Origin: a virus | IMG/VR virus record: IMGVR_UViG_3300025425_000111 | Span: 1 to 28,909 of that record | DNA: 28,909 nucleotides | Reading direction: 5' to 3' (one strand) | Shown: piece after piece, positions 8,211-15,442 of the stretch | Position numbering within the stretch: position 1 is the stretch's first letter | Layout of the letters: each line of letters starts with the position of its first letter | Position numbers and translations under genes: made by a program | Notes under the pieces: generated by a model | What the model saw: the letters and a program-made list of their open reading frames with translations, nothing else | Databases searched by the model: none | Told to the model about the DNA's origin: nothing

Positions 8211-10151
8211 ATGCCATTACAGAAGATACAATTTAAGCCTGGATTCAACAAACAACAGACCGAAACCGGTGCCGAAGGGCAATGGGTAGACGGTGATAAC
8301 GTACGTTTTAGATACGGCCAACCTGAAAAAATAGGTGGTTGGGAAGAATTAGTTAACTCTACCATAGCAGGACCTGTCAGAGGACAACACACTTGGACTG
8401 ATTTAACTGGTGTTCGATACGCAGCACTAGGTACTTCTAAAGTGCTAGTTATTTATTATGAAGGAGCGTTTTATGATATTACTCCTTTAGAGACCCCTAT
8501 TACAGGATTTACCTTTACTTCTACTACTGGATCAGCAACCGTTACGGTTAATAAAGTAGCTCATGGAGTTGCAAACGGTTCTTATATTATTTTTACTAGT
8601 ATTACCTTACCTACTGGGGGTGAAACAGGTTTTTCAGCTAGTCAATTTACTAACAATACTTATGAAGTTACTTCCACAGATGATGATGATTTTACTATTA
8701 CTATGTCTACTACCGAATCTGGTTCAGGTATGTCTACTCAAGGTTCTGCAACGGTTACGCCTTATGTAACCATTGGTCCTGTATTTGAAACCCCCGCTTA
8801 TGGATTTGGAACCGGTCCTTATGGAAGAGAAGCATGGGGAACTGCACGATCTGCTTCTACCGTGGTCTTAGATCCTGGCTCCTGGTCGCTCGATAACTAT
8901 GGACAGTTGTTAGTTGCAACTGCTAGAAACGGTTCTACCTATACTTGGACTCCTTTAGCAGGAGAGCCTGCAGCATTAGAAACGAGAGCTGCTATCGTAG
9001 CAGATGCTCCTACTAGATCATTAATGAGTTTAGTTTCTGACAGAGATAGACATTTATTTTTAATGGGAACCGAAACTACTGTCGGAGATGCTTCTACACA
9101 AAACAAAATGTTGGTACGTTTTTCTAATCAAGAAGATATTAATACTTGGGCTCCTACCGCGACTAATACAGCAGGTACTTTCTTGCTTGACCAAGGAAAT
9201 GAAATCGTAACAGCCGTACAAGGAAAAGATTATGTATTAGTGTTAACCGATCAAGCAGCTTATGTAATACAATTTGTGGGAACTCCTTACACTTTTTCAT
9301 TAAGACAAGTTGGTTCCAACTGTGGATGTTTAGGGCAACACACTGCCGTCTATGCACAAGGAGCGGTGTACTGGATGGGTTTTGGTGGTGGATTTTTTAT
9401 GTACGATGGAACGGTAAAACAACTTCCATCCTTAGTAGAAGATTTTGTATTTACCACTCAAGGAGATGGATTAGGAATTAATTATGATGCTAATCAAATT
9501 ACCTATGGATATCACAACTCATTATTTAATGAAGTGGGTTGGTACTATGCAGCGAGCGGCTCGCAACAAATTAATAGGAATGTAGTATATAACTTTATCG
9601 AACAAAGTTGGACTACCGGTTCTTTATCTAGAACTACCTATAATGATGCTACTACCTATGATTTACCCTACGCTACTGAATTTACTACTAATGGAACTCC
9701 GAGCTTCCCAGCCATTCAAGGGGTAACCAATAGATATGGTTCTTCTCAGTACTGGGCTCAAGAAACAGGGACCAATGAAGTAACCGCTGGAGGATCTACT
9801 ACTGCTATTGCTTCTTATATTTTGTCAGGGGATTATGATATTTCCGAACAAGGAATTGCAGGAGATGGTGAATATATTATGAGAGTATCTAGATTTATAC
9901 CAGACTTTAAAAACTTAAGTGGAAATGCAAAAGTAACCATGTTCTTTACTAACTATCCAGCCACCGATTCACAATCATCTGCTTCAGGATCTTTAATTAC
10001 TGGTCCTTTTACTATTAGTACCACTACTAATTTTGTAAGCACTAGGGTTAGAGGTAGGCAGGTTAGTTTAAAAATAGAAAACGATGGTCAGGATGAAACT
10101 TGGAGATATGGAACCTTGAGGTTAGATATTCATGCAGGAGGAAGAAGATAA
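8211..10151 (+). CDS. Large tail/stabilisation protein (P22 gp10-like hub), 646 aa
   Basis: 646 residues. The N-terminus (KIQFKPGFNKQQTETGAEGQ, then WVDGDNVRFRYGQPEKIGGW) is the hallmark start of a large tail protein family common in marine podoviruses, often annotated as packaged-DNA stabilisation protein like P22 gp10. Residues about 98-170 are an inserted beta module with AHGVANGSYIIF, related to that in the 1357 gene. The middle (about 260-450) has repeated beta blades such as DRDRHLFLMGTE, GKDYVLVLTDQAAYVIQF and GAVYWMGFGGGFFMYDG, consistent with a beta-propeller. The ribosome site is weak, with AAAGG about 15 bases upstream. Likely a tail hub below the neck. It ends in TAATG with the next gene. 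Confidence 0.75.
   Translation: MPLQKIQFKPGFNKQQTETGAEGQWVDGDNVRFRYGQPEKIGGWEELVNSTIAGPVRGQHTWTDLTGVRYAALGTSKVLVIYYEGAFYDITPLETPITGFTFTSTTGSATVTVNKVAHGVANGSYIIFTSITLPTGGETGFSASQFTNNTYEVTSTDDDDFTITMSTTESGSGMSTQGSATVTPYVTIGPVFETPAYGFGTGPYGREAWGTARSASTVVLDPGSWSLDNYGQLLVATARNGSTYTWTPLAGEPAALETRAAIVADAPTRSLMSLVSDRDRHLFLMGTETTVGDASTQNKMLVRFSNQEDINTWAPTATNTAGTFLLDQGNEIVTAVQGKDYVLVLTDQAAYVIQFVGTPYTFSLRQVGSNCGCLGQHTAVYAQGAVYWMGFGGGFFMYDGTVKQLPSLVEDFVFTTQGDGLGINYDANQITYGYHNSLFNEVGWYYAASGSQQINRNVVYNFIEQSWTTGSLSRTTYNDATTYDLPYATEFTTNGTPSFPAIQGVTNRYGSSQYWAQETGTNEVTAGGSTTAIASYILSGDYDISEQGIAGDGEYIMRVSRFIPDFKNLSGNAKVTMFFTNYPATDSQSSASGSLITGPFTISTTTNFVSTRVRGRQVSLKIENDGQDETWRYGTLRLDIHAGGRR
9549..9564 (+). repeat. 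GCAGCGAGC word, copy 1, with palindrome
   Basis: GCAGCGAGC (9549-9557) in the gp10-like gene; the same bases extend into GCGAGC-G-GCTCGC (9552-9564), a short palindrome. Other copies: 14078, 19407 and 27249. Confidence 0.5.
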
Positions 10152-10315
10152 TGGCAAAAATTACTGCAGTGATTCCAGAACCAAGAGAAGAATATGATGT
10201 GTTTAATCAACGACAGTTGAACGAAGGGTTGAATACATTAAAGAATGAGTTAAACTTTGGTTATCAAAAAGATTTAAAAAATGAACAAGCGCAAATAGAA
10301 TGGTTTTTAACGTAA
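10151..10315 (+). CDS. Small virion-module protein, 54 aa
   Basis: 54 residues, MAKITAVIPEPREEYDVFNQ..., starting in a TAATG overlap with the gp10-like gene. A longer in-frame reading from 10100 exists, but those extra residues lie wholly inside the preceding gene, and GGAGGAAG sits just before the 10151 ATG, so the short form is preferred. The middle is predicted helical and charged (QRQLNEGLNTLKNELNFG), perhaps a coiled coil. It is directly abutted by the next gene. Small proteins of this kind recur here in marine podoviruses; function unknown. Confidence 0.7.
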   Translation: MAKITAVIPEPREEYDVFNQRQLNEGLNTLKNELNFGYQKDLKNEQAQIEWFLT

Positions 10316-10651
10316 ATGGCAAATTTTTTTAAAAGCAATACATTTGATTTAACCACTACTAATGTAACTATTGTATTATCCGTAAGTACTTCTTCTGTAG
10401 CTATTGTTAAAACGGTACAAGCGGTTCATGATACTGCTAGTAATGTAGATACAGATCTTTTTCTTACTAAGAATGGTGCAAGTGCGGTTCAAATAGGTCA
10501 TGCACAATTAAATAAATCTACTGCAAATCTATTAGTAGATACCTTGAATTTAGAAGCAGGAGATGCTATAAGCGTGCAAGCGAGTACTGCTGATGCCGTT
10601 AGCGGAGCAGTGTCTTACATGTTAATAGACAGATCACAAGAGAATGGATAA
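10316..10651 (+). CDS. Small beta-rich virion protein, 111 aa
   Basis: 111 residues whose ATG follows the previous TAA with no gap. It has alternating hydrophobic beta strands (TTNVTIVLSVSTSSVAIVKT; DTDLFLTKNG; LEAGDAISVQAS) and ends SYMLIDRSQENG. Size and composition resemble the 81-398 protein, although I see no clear sequence identity. No catalytic or membrane motifs. Placed between a tail hub and glycosyltransferases, it is probably a small structural or decoration protein. No separate ribosome site, so translation is likely coupled to the 54-residue gene. Confidence 0.7.
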   Translation: MANFFKSNTFDLTTTNVTIVLSVSTSSVAIVKTVQAVHDTASNVDTDLFLTKNGASAVQIGHAQLNKSTANLLVDTLNLEAGDAISVQASTADAVSGAVSYMLIDRSQENG

Positions 10652-10823
10652 AATAGAAACGACCACGAAACACACCTTTAGAAGTAAGTCTACTAATAAG
10701 ACGTATGAAACAAAGGAACAGTTTTTACAACATCATGCTGAAGACGATTTAGCAGTCGATACAGCAGTGACCGTTACCAATGAAGGATTAAATCTTTTAC
10801 AGAAAATAATGGGACAAAAATAA
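10644..10823 (+). CDS. Small hypothetical protein, 59 aa
   Basis: ATG at 10644 overlaps the end of the previous gene by 8 bases and the frame runs to a TAA at 10821-10823 that itself overlaps the next ATG (TAATG). The translation, MDKIETTTKHTFRSKSTNKT then YETKEQFLQHHAEDD..., is 59 residues, hydrophilic, with a charged N-terminal half and a C-terminal amphipathic segment (NEGLNLLQKIMGQK). The perfect fit between two overlapping start/stop junctions and the absence of any other frame across this gap support a real gene. An AGAG stretch precedes the ATG. Function unknown. Confidence 0.7.
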   Translation: MDKIETTTKHTFRSKSTNKTYETKEQFLQHHAEDDLAVDTAVTVTNEGLNLLQKIMGQK

Positions 10824-11758
10824 TGCAGCCACTTGGTGGAACCGAACTGCAAATGCAGTTCTTAGAAAGACATGTAGATAAAGAACTATTAGATCAAGTT
10901 CAAATTACTACTTCCGTTCCTGAAAAAATTCCTTTGTCTAAAGATAAAGTAAATATCTTATGGCAACATAATTCATATGATCAAGCTAATTTAGCACCTT
11001 GGTTTAAAGATACTTCGAATCATTCTAAATATGATTGGTATGTATTTAATTCTCATTGGAACTATGAAAAATATAGAATGCATTTTGATATTCCTACCGA
11101 ACGATGTTTGGTTATTAAAAACGGAATTCCAGAAATTACACCTAGAAATTTAGTTTACAAAAAAGGGGATCCCATCAAACTTATCTTTCAACCTACTCCT
11201 TGGAGAGGATTGAATGTGATACTAGCAGCAATGCAAATGATTCAAAATCCCCTCATCACCTTAGATGTTTATTCTTCTACCGAAATTTACGGAGATCAAT
11301 TTAAACAAGCAAACAATCAACAATTTGAAGGTTTGTTTGAACAAGCAAAAAAATTATCCAATGTTAATTACATTGGATATAAATCGAATGAGTATATTGT
11401 AGATCAATTAAAAAACTATCATATTTTTGCCTATCCTAGTATCTTTGAAGAGACCTCTTGCGTCTCGGCGCTCGAAGCTATGTCGGCAGGACTCTATTGT
11501 ATTACTACCAATTATGGAGCTTTATATGAAACGTGTGCAGAATATGCGGCCTATATTCCTTATCAAAAATCGTATGCAAATTTAGCTAAAAATTTTGCCT
11601 ATGCTATTGAAACAGCGGTAGGTAATTTAGACAACGAGATTGTTCAAAAACATTTACAAGATCAAATTATTTATACTAACCGATTTTATAACTGGACTCG
11701 TATTGGTTCGTTATGGAATAACTTTTTAAAAGGAGCTATCAATGCAAGATCCAAGTAA
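10823..11758 (+). CDS. Glycosyltransferase, GT-B fold (GT4-like), 311 aa
   Basis: 311 residues. The N-terminus starts at the glycine-rich loop PLGGTE, and the C-terminal half has a VKNG-type hinge (CLVIKNGIPE, about residue 95), the sugar-nucleotide strand KLIFQPTPWRGLN (about 119-131), and FEETSCVSALEAMSAG, in which E210 and E218 form the E-x7-E signature of GT-B retaining enzymes. Donor and acceptor are unknown. The first beta strand usually found before the GGTE loop is missing, and no start codon upstream in frame restores it, so the domain may be naturally trimmed or slightly defective. It overlaps the next glycosyltransferase by 17 bases, implying joint action, perhaps glycan modification of virion or host surface. 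Confidence 0.85.
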   Translation: MQPLGGTELQMQFLERHVDKELLDQVQITTSVPEKIPLSKDKVNILWQHNSYDQANLAPWFKDTSNHSKYDWYVFNSHWNYEKYRMHFDIPTERCLVIKNGIPEITPRNLVYKKGDPIKLIFQPTPWRGLNVILAAMQMIQNPLITLDVYSSTEIYGDQFKQANNQQFEGLFEQAKKLSNVNYIGYKSNEYIVDQLKNYHIFAYPSIFEETSCVSALEAMSAGLYCITTNYGALYETCAEYAAYIPYQKSYANLAKNFAYAIETAVGNLDNEIVQKHLQDQIIYTNRFYNWTRIGSLWNNFLKGAINARSK

Positions 11759-12572
11759 ACCTATCTGGGTAAAAGATAACAAAAAAGAAGTACCTAATGT
11801 AAGTAAACTACCTTCTATCTTTGTAGCTACTCCGGTTCATAGCGAATGCTCTATTCATTACACTCAAGCGTTATTAGCATTTCAACAAAAATGTATGGTC
11901 AATGGTATTCTAGTTTCTTTTTCTTTATTAAAATCTTCTTTAGTAACGCAAGGTAGAAACTTATGTGTCAATGCGTTTATGGAAGAATTTGAAAAACATC
12001 CCTACACTCACATGTTATTTATTGATTCCGATATTGAGTTTTCTTTTGATACCATTATGAAATTAGTAGCAGCAGAAAAAGATGTAATAGCTGCTCCTTA
12101 TCCATTAAAAGATTTAGACTGGAATAAGATTGCTAATAGAATTAAATATAAAAATATACAAGACGGTGCTACTATGTCTAAACAAGGATTTACTTGGCCG
12201 TTAAAATTAGATGGAAAGAATCAAATAACTGCAATCAATGGAGTAGCAGAAGTAAGTCATGCTCCTACCGGATGTATGTTAATTAAAAAAGAAGTGTTTG
12301 ATACCATGATTGAGAAGTTACCAGAATTAAAAATTAATCAACCCACTATTGTTAATGGTGAAATGGTTGAGAAGAAGTTTATGTACAACTTCTTTGATTG
12401 TTATCATGAACCAGAAACCAAAAAGTACTACGGAGAAGACTTTGGATTCTGTAAAAGATGGGCTGAAATAGGTGGTAAATGTCACATTTTAGTGGATGAA
12501 TATATTACTCATATAGGTGAGTATCGATATACCGGTAGGTTTATGGATGATCTTGATTTTAAAAAAGATTGA
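11742..12572 (+). CDS. Glycosyltransferase, GT-A type with DSD motif, 276 aa
   Basis: 276 residues. The start is fixed by AAAGGAG 6 bases upstream, inside the end of the previous gene. SIFVATPVHS opens the nucleotide-binding fold, HMLFIDSDIEF contains the metal-binding D-x-D (D95-S96-D97), and the C-terminal GEDFGFCKRW (from residue 231) plus the later THIGEYRYTG segment match phage GT-A family transferases of the GT2/Anp1-like kind. The acceptor is unknown. It pairs with the GT-B enzyme upstream. Both lie inside a virion gene block, so modifying a structural protein or masking host surface glycans are both possible. It ends in a TGA embedded in a candidate promoter for the next gene. Confidence 0.85.
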   Translation: MQDPSKPIWVKDNKKEVPNVSKLPSIFVATPVHSECSIHYTQALLAFQQKCMVNGILVSFSLLKSSLVTQGRNLCVNAFMEEFEKHPYTHMLFIDSDIEFSFDTIMKLVAAEKDVIAAPYPLKDLDWNKIANRIKYKNIQDGATMSKQGFTWPLKLDGKNQITAINGVAEVSHAPTGCMLIKKEVFDTMIEKLPELKINQPTIVNGEMVEKKFMYNFFDCYHEPETKKYYGEDFGFCKRWAEIGGKCHILVDEYITHIGEYRYTGRFMDDLDFKKD

Positions 12573-12597
12573 CCTATACTGTAAAAACAAGTAAAGT
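12553..12597 (+). promoter_or_regulatory. Candidate sigma70-type promoter(s) before the ejection-protein block
   Basis: Two overlapping candidates lie at the start of the largest intergenic gap. TTGATT (12553-12558) with a 16-base spacer to TATACT (12575-12580) matches consensus well at the -10. TTGACC (12569-12574) with a 17-base spacer to TAAAGT (12592-12597) matches well at the -35, and contains the stop TGA of the preceding gene. Either would fire the genes from 12652 on. Sequence match only. Confidence 0.4.
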
Positions 12598-12651
12598 ATG
12601 TATTTTCAGGACTTTTGCGCCTGCTTCATTACTAACAATATTTAAAGGATT

Positions 12652-13719
12652 ATGATATCTAGATCACAGATGAGCAGACAATTATATCAAAACGGCGGAA
12701 TTATGGGCGTAGCAAGAGAGAACTACGGCTTTGGAAGTAAATTTAAAAAATTCGTAAGGAACATTATACCTAATGAAATAGCAGATATTGCAGTGAAAGC
12801 TGCACCGTTTGTTGCACCTTTTCAACCAGGTATTGCAGCAGCAATGAGAGGTATTGGAAGATTTGATCAACGAGGAAGTATCAGCGATGCTGTAAAACAA
12901 GCGGGAGCAACGTATGGTTTTGGAAAAGCAACTGGTGCAGATGGTTTGAATGTACCGGGAATGTTTGGAGGAGAAGTCCAAGCAGGAACTGGAGATACAT
13001 CTTCTTTTTTTGATAGACTTGGTGGTAATATTTCAGGAGGAGTTGACGGGATTACTAATTTAATACCTGAATCTGTAAAAAGCATAGACATACTAGAGAG
13101 TATTCAAAGCGGAGCTTCTAGTGTAGGAGAATTTATTTCACAAGGATTTAACTCATTAATGAATGCTGATCCAAAAACATTGCAAGAGTTGTTTAAAGCA
13201 GCTACTTACCTTGCAGGTACGACTTTAAGTTACTTAGATCAAAAAAGAATTAATAAATTAAGAGAAGAAATTCAAGCAAAATTTGAAGCCGCTCAAGCAG
13301 GTAAACGAGCACAATATAATCCAGGTGAAGCAACCAATGCTCCTAGAGCATCTTTTACTGCAGCCGATGTAGTACGAGCACCTGCAATGAATGGTGGAAG
13401 AATGGGTTATGCATATGGAAATTCAGTACAAGACGGAATTATGTCAGCTCCTCAAATAGCAGATCAAATGGGAATGCCGGTAGGTAACCCTAGACAAAAT
13501 CAACAAGGAATTGCAGAACTAGATTATAGAGATCAGGGTGGATTTGTTCCGCCAATTGGTATAAAAGAAAAGGAGGATGATATCCCTGCGATGTTATCTA
13601 ATAACGAATTTGTATTTACAGCCGATGCAGTAAGAAATGCAGGCGGTGGAGACACTAACTTAGGTGCTCAGAAAATGTATTCTATGATGAAACAACTTGA
13701 AAACGGAGGAAGTGTTTAA
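12652..13719 (+). CDS. Internal virion protein with conserved C-terminal LSNNEFVFTADAV module, 355 aa
   Basis: 355 residues from 12652, but AAAGG is very close to this ATG, and a second in-frame ATG at 12670 (MSRQLYQNGG) matches the usual start of this family, so the true start may be 12670. Residues about 30-75 are hydrophobic and helical (IADIAVKAAPFVAPFQPGIA). The C-terminus (about 310-350: DDIPAMLSNNEFVFTADAVR, then GAQKMYSMMKQLE) is a module I recognise as widespread in marine podovirus and cyanophage virion proteins. It is followed by other ejection-type proteins, so a DNA-ejection or internal core role is likely. It overlaps the next gene by one base (TAATG). Confidence 0.75.
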   Translation: MISRSQMSRQLYQNGGIMGVARENYGFGSKFKKFVRNIIPNEIADIAVKAAPFVAPFQPGIAAAMRGIGRFDQRGSISDAVKQAGATYGFGKATGADGLNVPGMFGGEVQAGTGDTSSFFDRLGGNISGGVDGITNLIPESVKSIDILESIQSGASSVGEFISQGFNSLMNADPKTLQELFKAATYLAGTTLSYLDQKRINKLREEIQAKFEAAQAGKRAQYNPGEATNAPRASFTAADVVRAPAMNGGRMGYAYGNSVQDGIMSAPQIADQMGMPVGNPRQNQQGIAELDYRDQGGFVPPIGIKEKEDDIPAMLSNNEFVFTADAVRNAGGGDTNLGAQKMYSMMKQLENGGSV

Positions 13720-14603
13720 TGGCTTATAATATTACTACCCCTGCTCCTTTTTTAGAACCAGCGGGTGAACGAATAACAGATCTTACCATAGATCAAATTA
13801 ACCAACCAGTTAATATAGGTGGAATGGCGCCTAAGGTTTCCCAAGTTAATCCATTAATTCAAGCATCTCAACAAAGAACCGCAACGCAAGCAGGATTAGG
13901 ATCCTTACAATTTTCTCCTCAAGGAGATGTAACAGGAGTAGGCGCTGGAACCGGTGTTGCAGCATATCAACCTTATTTACAAGCAGCAGAAGATTTAGCT
14001 GCGCCAAGTGCATATCAATCGTATATGTCTCCGTATCAAACAGAAGTCATTGACGCGACTCAAGCACTAATGAACGAGCAGCGAGCGTCAGGGTTAAATA
14101 CATTACGAGGAGGTCAATATGCACAAGGAGCTTATGGACAAGGACGAGGACAAATTGGAGAAGCAGAATATTTAAGAGGTAGAGATATTTCAGATGCAGG
14201 ACAGCTAGCGGCACTAAGACAACAAGGTTTAACACAAGCACAAAGTTTACAACAACAAGGTTTACAAAATCAATTAGGTTTTGGTCAACAACAACAAGCT
14301 TTTGAATCAGGTATCACCGGACAATTAGGGGCTACAGGTGCAGGAGCGCAAAATTACTCTCAATCTATTCTAGATGCTATTCAACAAGGAAATATTTTAC
14401 AAGAACAATATCCACTACAAAGGTTAGGAACTGCTTCAGGTATATATGGAACAATTGCAAGTGGTACACCTCAAAGCCCTCAACAACCGATTATGACTAG
14501 CCCTGGTTTAGCAGCATCACAAACGTTAGCTAATTTATATGGAATGTTCAATCCAAGACCAACAGCTGCTTACGGTGGATTAATGTCATTGATGGGTAGG
14601 TAA
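13719..14603 (+). CDS. Gln-rich internal virion protein, 294 aa
   Basis: 294 residues. N-terminal residues are mainly loop (APFLEPAGERITDLT). Residues about 100-200 are helical and glutamine-rich (YMSPYQTEVIDATQALMNEQ, then QQGLTQAQSLQQQGLQNQLG with QQGL repeats at about 167-190). The YMSPY-x2-[EQ]VID motif is a recurring feature of marine podovirus internal proteins. The C-terminus ends AYGGLMSLMGR. No enzymatic motif. It starts in a TAATG overlap with the previous gene and is followed 2 bases later by the next. A T7 gp14/gp15-like ejection role is inferred from position and composition. Confidence 0.75.
   Translation: MAYNITTPAPFLEPAGERITDLTIDQINQPVNIGGMAPKVSQVNPLIQASQQRTATQAGLGSLQFSPQGDVTGVGAGTGVAAYQPYLQAAEDLAAPSAYQSYMSPYQTEVIDATQALMNEQRASGLNTLRGGQYAQGAYGQGRGQIGEAEYLRGRDISDAGQLAALRQQGLTQAQSLQQQGLQNQLGFGQQQQAFESGITGQLGATGAGAQNYSQSILDAIQQGNILQEQYPLQRLGTASGIYGTIASGTPQSPQQPIMTSPGLAASQTLANLYGMFNPRPTAAYGGLMSLMGR
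14078..14086 (+). repeat. GCAGCGAGC word, copy 2
   Basis: GCAGCGAGC in the Gln-rich virion gene, within a longer CGAGCAGCGAG (14075-14085) shared exactly with the 27246-27256 copy. It uses GAG, CAG, CGA and GCG codons, which are unusual for this genome. Confidence 0.5.
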
Positions 14604-14605
14604 CC

Positions 14606-15433
14606 ATGCCTAATATATTTAAAAGACCTATGTTTCGAAAAGGAGGTTCTACTTCCGAAGGTACTGGTATTACTTCTGGATTAACTCCTAGACAAAACTA
14701 TCAAGAGCAAGGAAACGTACAAAAAAAAGAACCCTACGAGATTCTTATTGAAAACCAATATCAAAAGATGCTTCCGAGCCAAGGAGATAGCATAAGAAAT
14801 TATATAACTGGATTTGGTGCAAGTGCTGCCAAAGACCCTATGGCACTTCAAACGTTTGGAAGCGCTTTTGGACAAGCTTCAAAAATAGGTGCTGGTTTAA
14901 ATGCACAACAAACTGCAGAAGCAAATAAATTTAAAACACAAGCTGGAATACAAGCAGTTAAAAATTTAACTAAAGATGATAGAGATATTTTAGAAAAAAG
15001 AGCTGCTTTAGTAGCTCAACAAAGAGGCATACCTTACAATGAAGCGTTAGGTTTAGTATTAGATAATTACATGAAAGAAAATTCTCCTTTCTTAAAAGGA
15101 GACTCTCCTGAAAATAGAATGATTAAAGCAGCAAAACAATATGAAGAAGCAGGATATGATGAAATTGAAGCAATTAATTTAGCTAAATATAAAATAGCTC
15201 TTCAGTCTAATAAAATACCACCAGATCTAAGAGCAAAATTAGATGTAGGCAATACCATATTAGATACTAAAATAATTATAGTAGATCCTAAAACTGGAAT
15301 AGGGTCCTTTAAAACAGAAGCGACTGATAGTAAAAGAACTAGGTATAGCCCTGGCAGAGCATACGTTAGTCCAGCGGACGGAAAAATTTATATATACGAC
15401 GGAACAAAATTTGTAAAAGCACCAGGATACTAA
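14606..15433 (+). CDS. Internal virion protein with N-terminal FRKGG motif, 275 aa
   Basis: 275 residues, beginning MPNIFKRPMFRKGGSTSEGT and then GITSGLTPRQNY. This FR-x-GG...GI-x-GL-x2-R-x2-Y start recurs among marine podovirus internal proteins. The middle (about 60-175) is helical (GASAAKDPMALQTFGSAFGQ; KNLTKDDRDILEKRAALVAQ), and the C-terminus is beta-like (RYSPGRAYVSPADGKIYIYD). It has no membrane segment. It lies two bases after the preceding gene and 9 bases before the large ejection protein, whose AAGGAGG ribosome site follows. Ejection or scaffold-like role inferred; no family function known to me. Confidence 0.7.
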   Translation: MPNIFKRPMFRKGGSTSEGTGITSGLTPRQNYQEQGNVQKKEPYEILIENQYQKMLPSQGDSIRNYITGFGASAAKDPMALQTFGSAFGQASKIGAGLNAQQTAEANKFKTQAGIQAVKNLTKDDRDILEKRAALVAQQRGIPYNEALGLVLDNYMKENSPFLKGDSPENRMIKAAKQYEEAGYDEIEAINLAKYKIALQSNKIPPDLRAKLDVGNTILDTKIIIVDPKTGIGSFKTEATDSKRTRYSPGRAYVSPADGKIYIYDGTKFVKAPGY

Positions 15434-15442
15434 GGAGGTTCC

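Noticed and set aside
10100-10150. Longer N-terminus for the 54-residue gene
   Set aside because: The extra residues lie entirely within the gp10-like gene, and the TAATG junction at 10149-10153 fits the pattern of neighbouring starts.
11010-11030. CTTCGAATC resembling a tRNA T-loop
   Set aside because: It is inside the glycosyltransferase gene with no acceptor or anticodon stems around it; no tRNA seen elsewhere by eye.
12682-13091. Minus-strand open frames of about 75-100 codons under the 12652 gene
   Set aside because: Shadows of a strongly coding sense frame with Cys/Ser/Thr-rich, low-plausibility translations.
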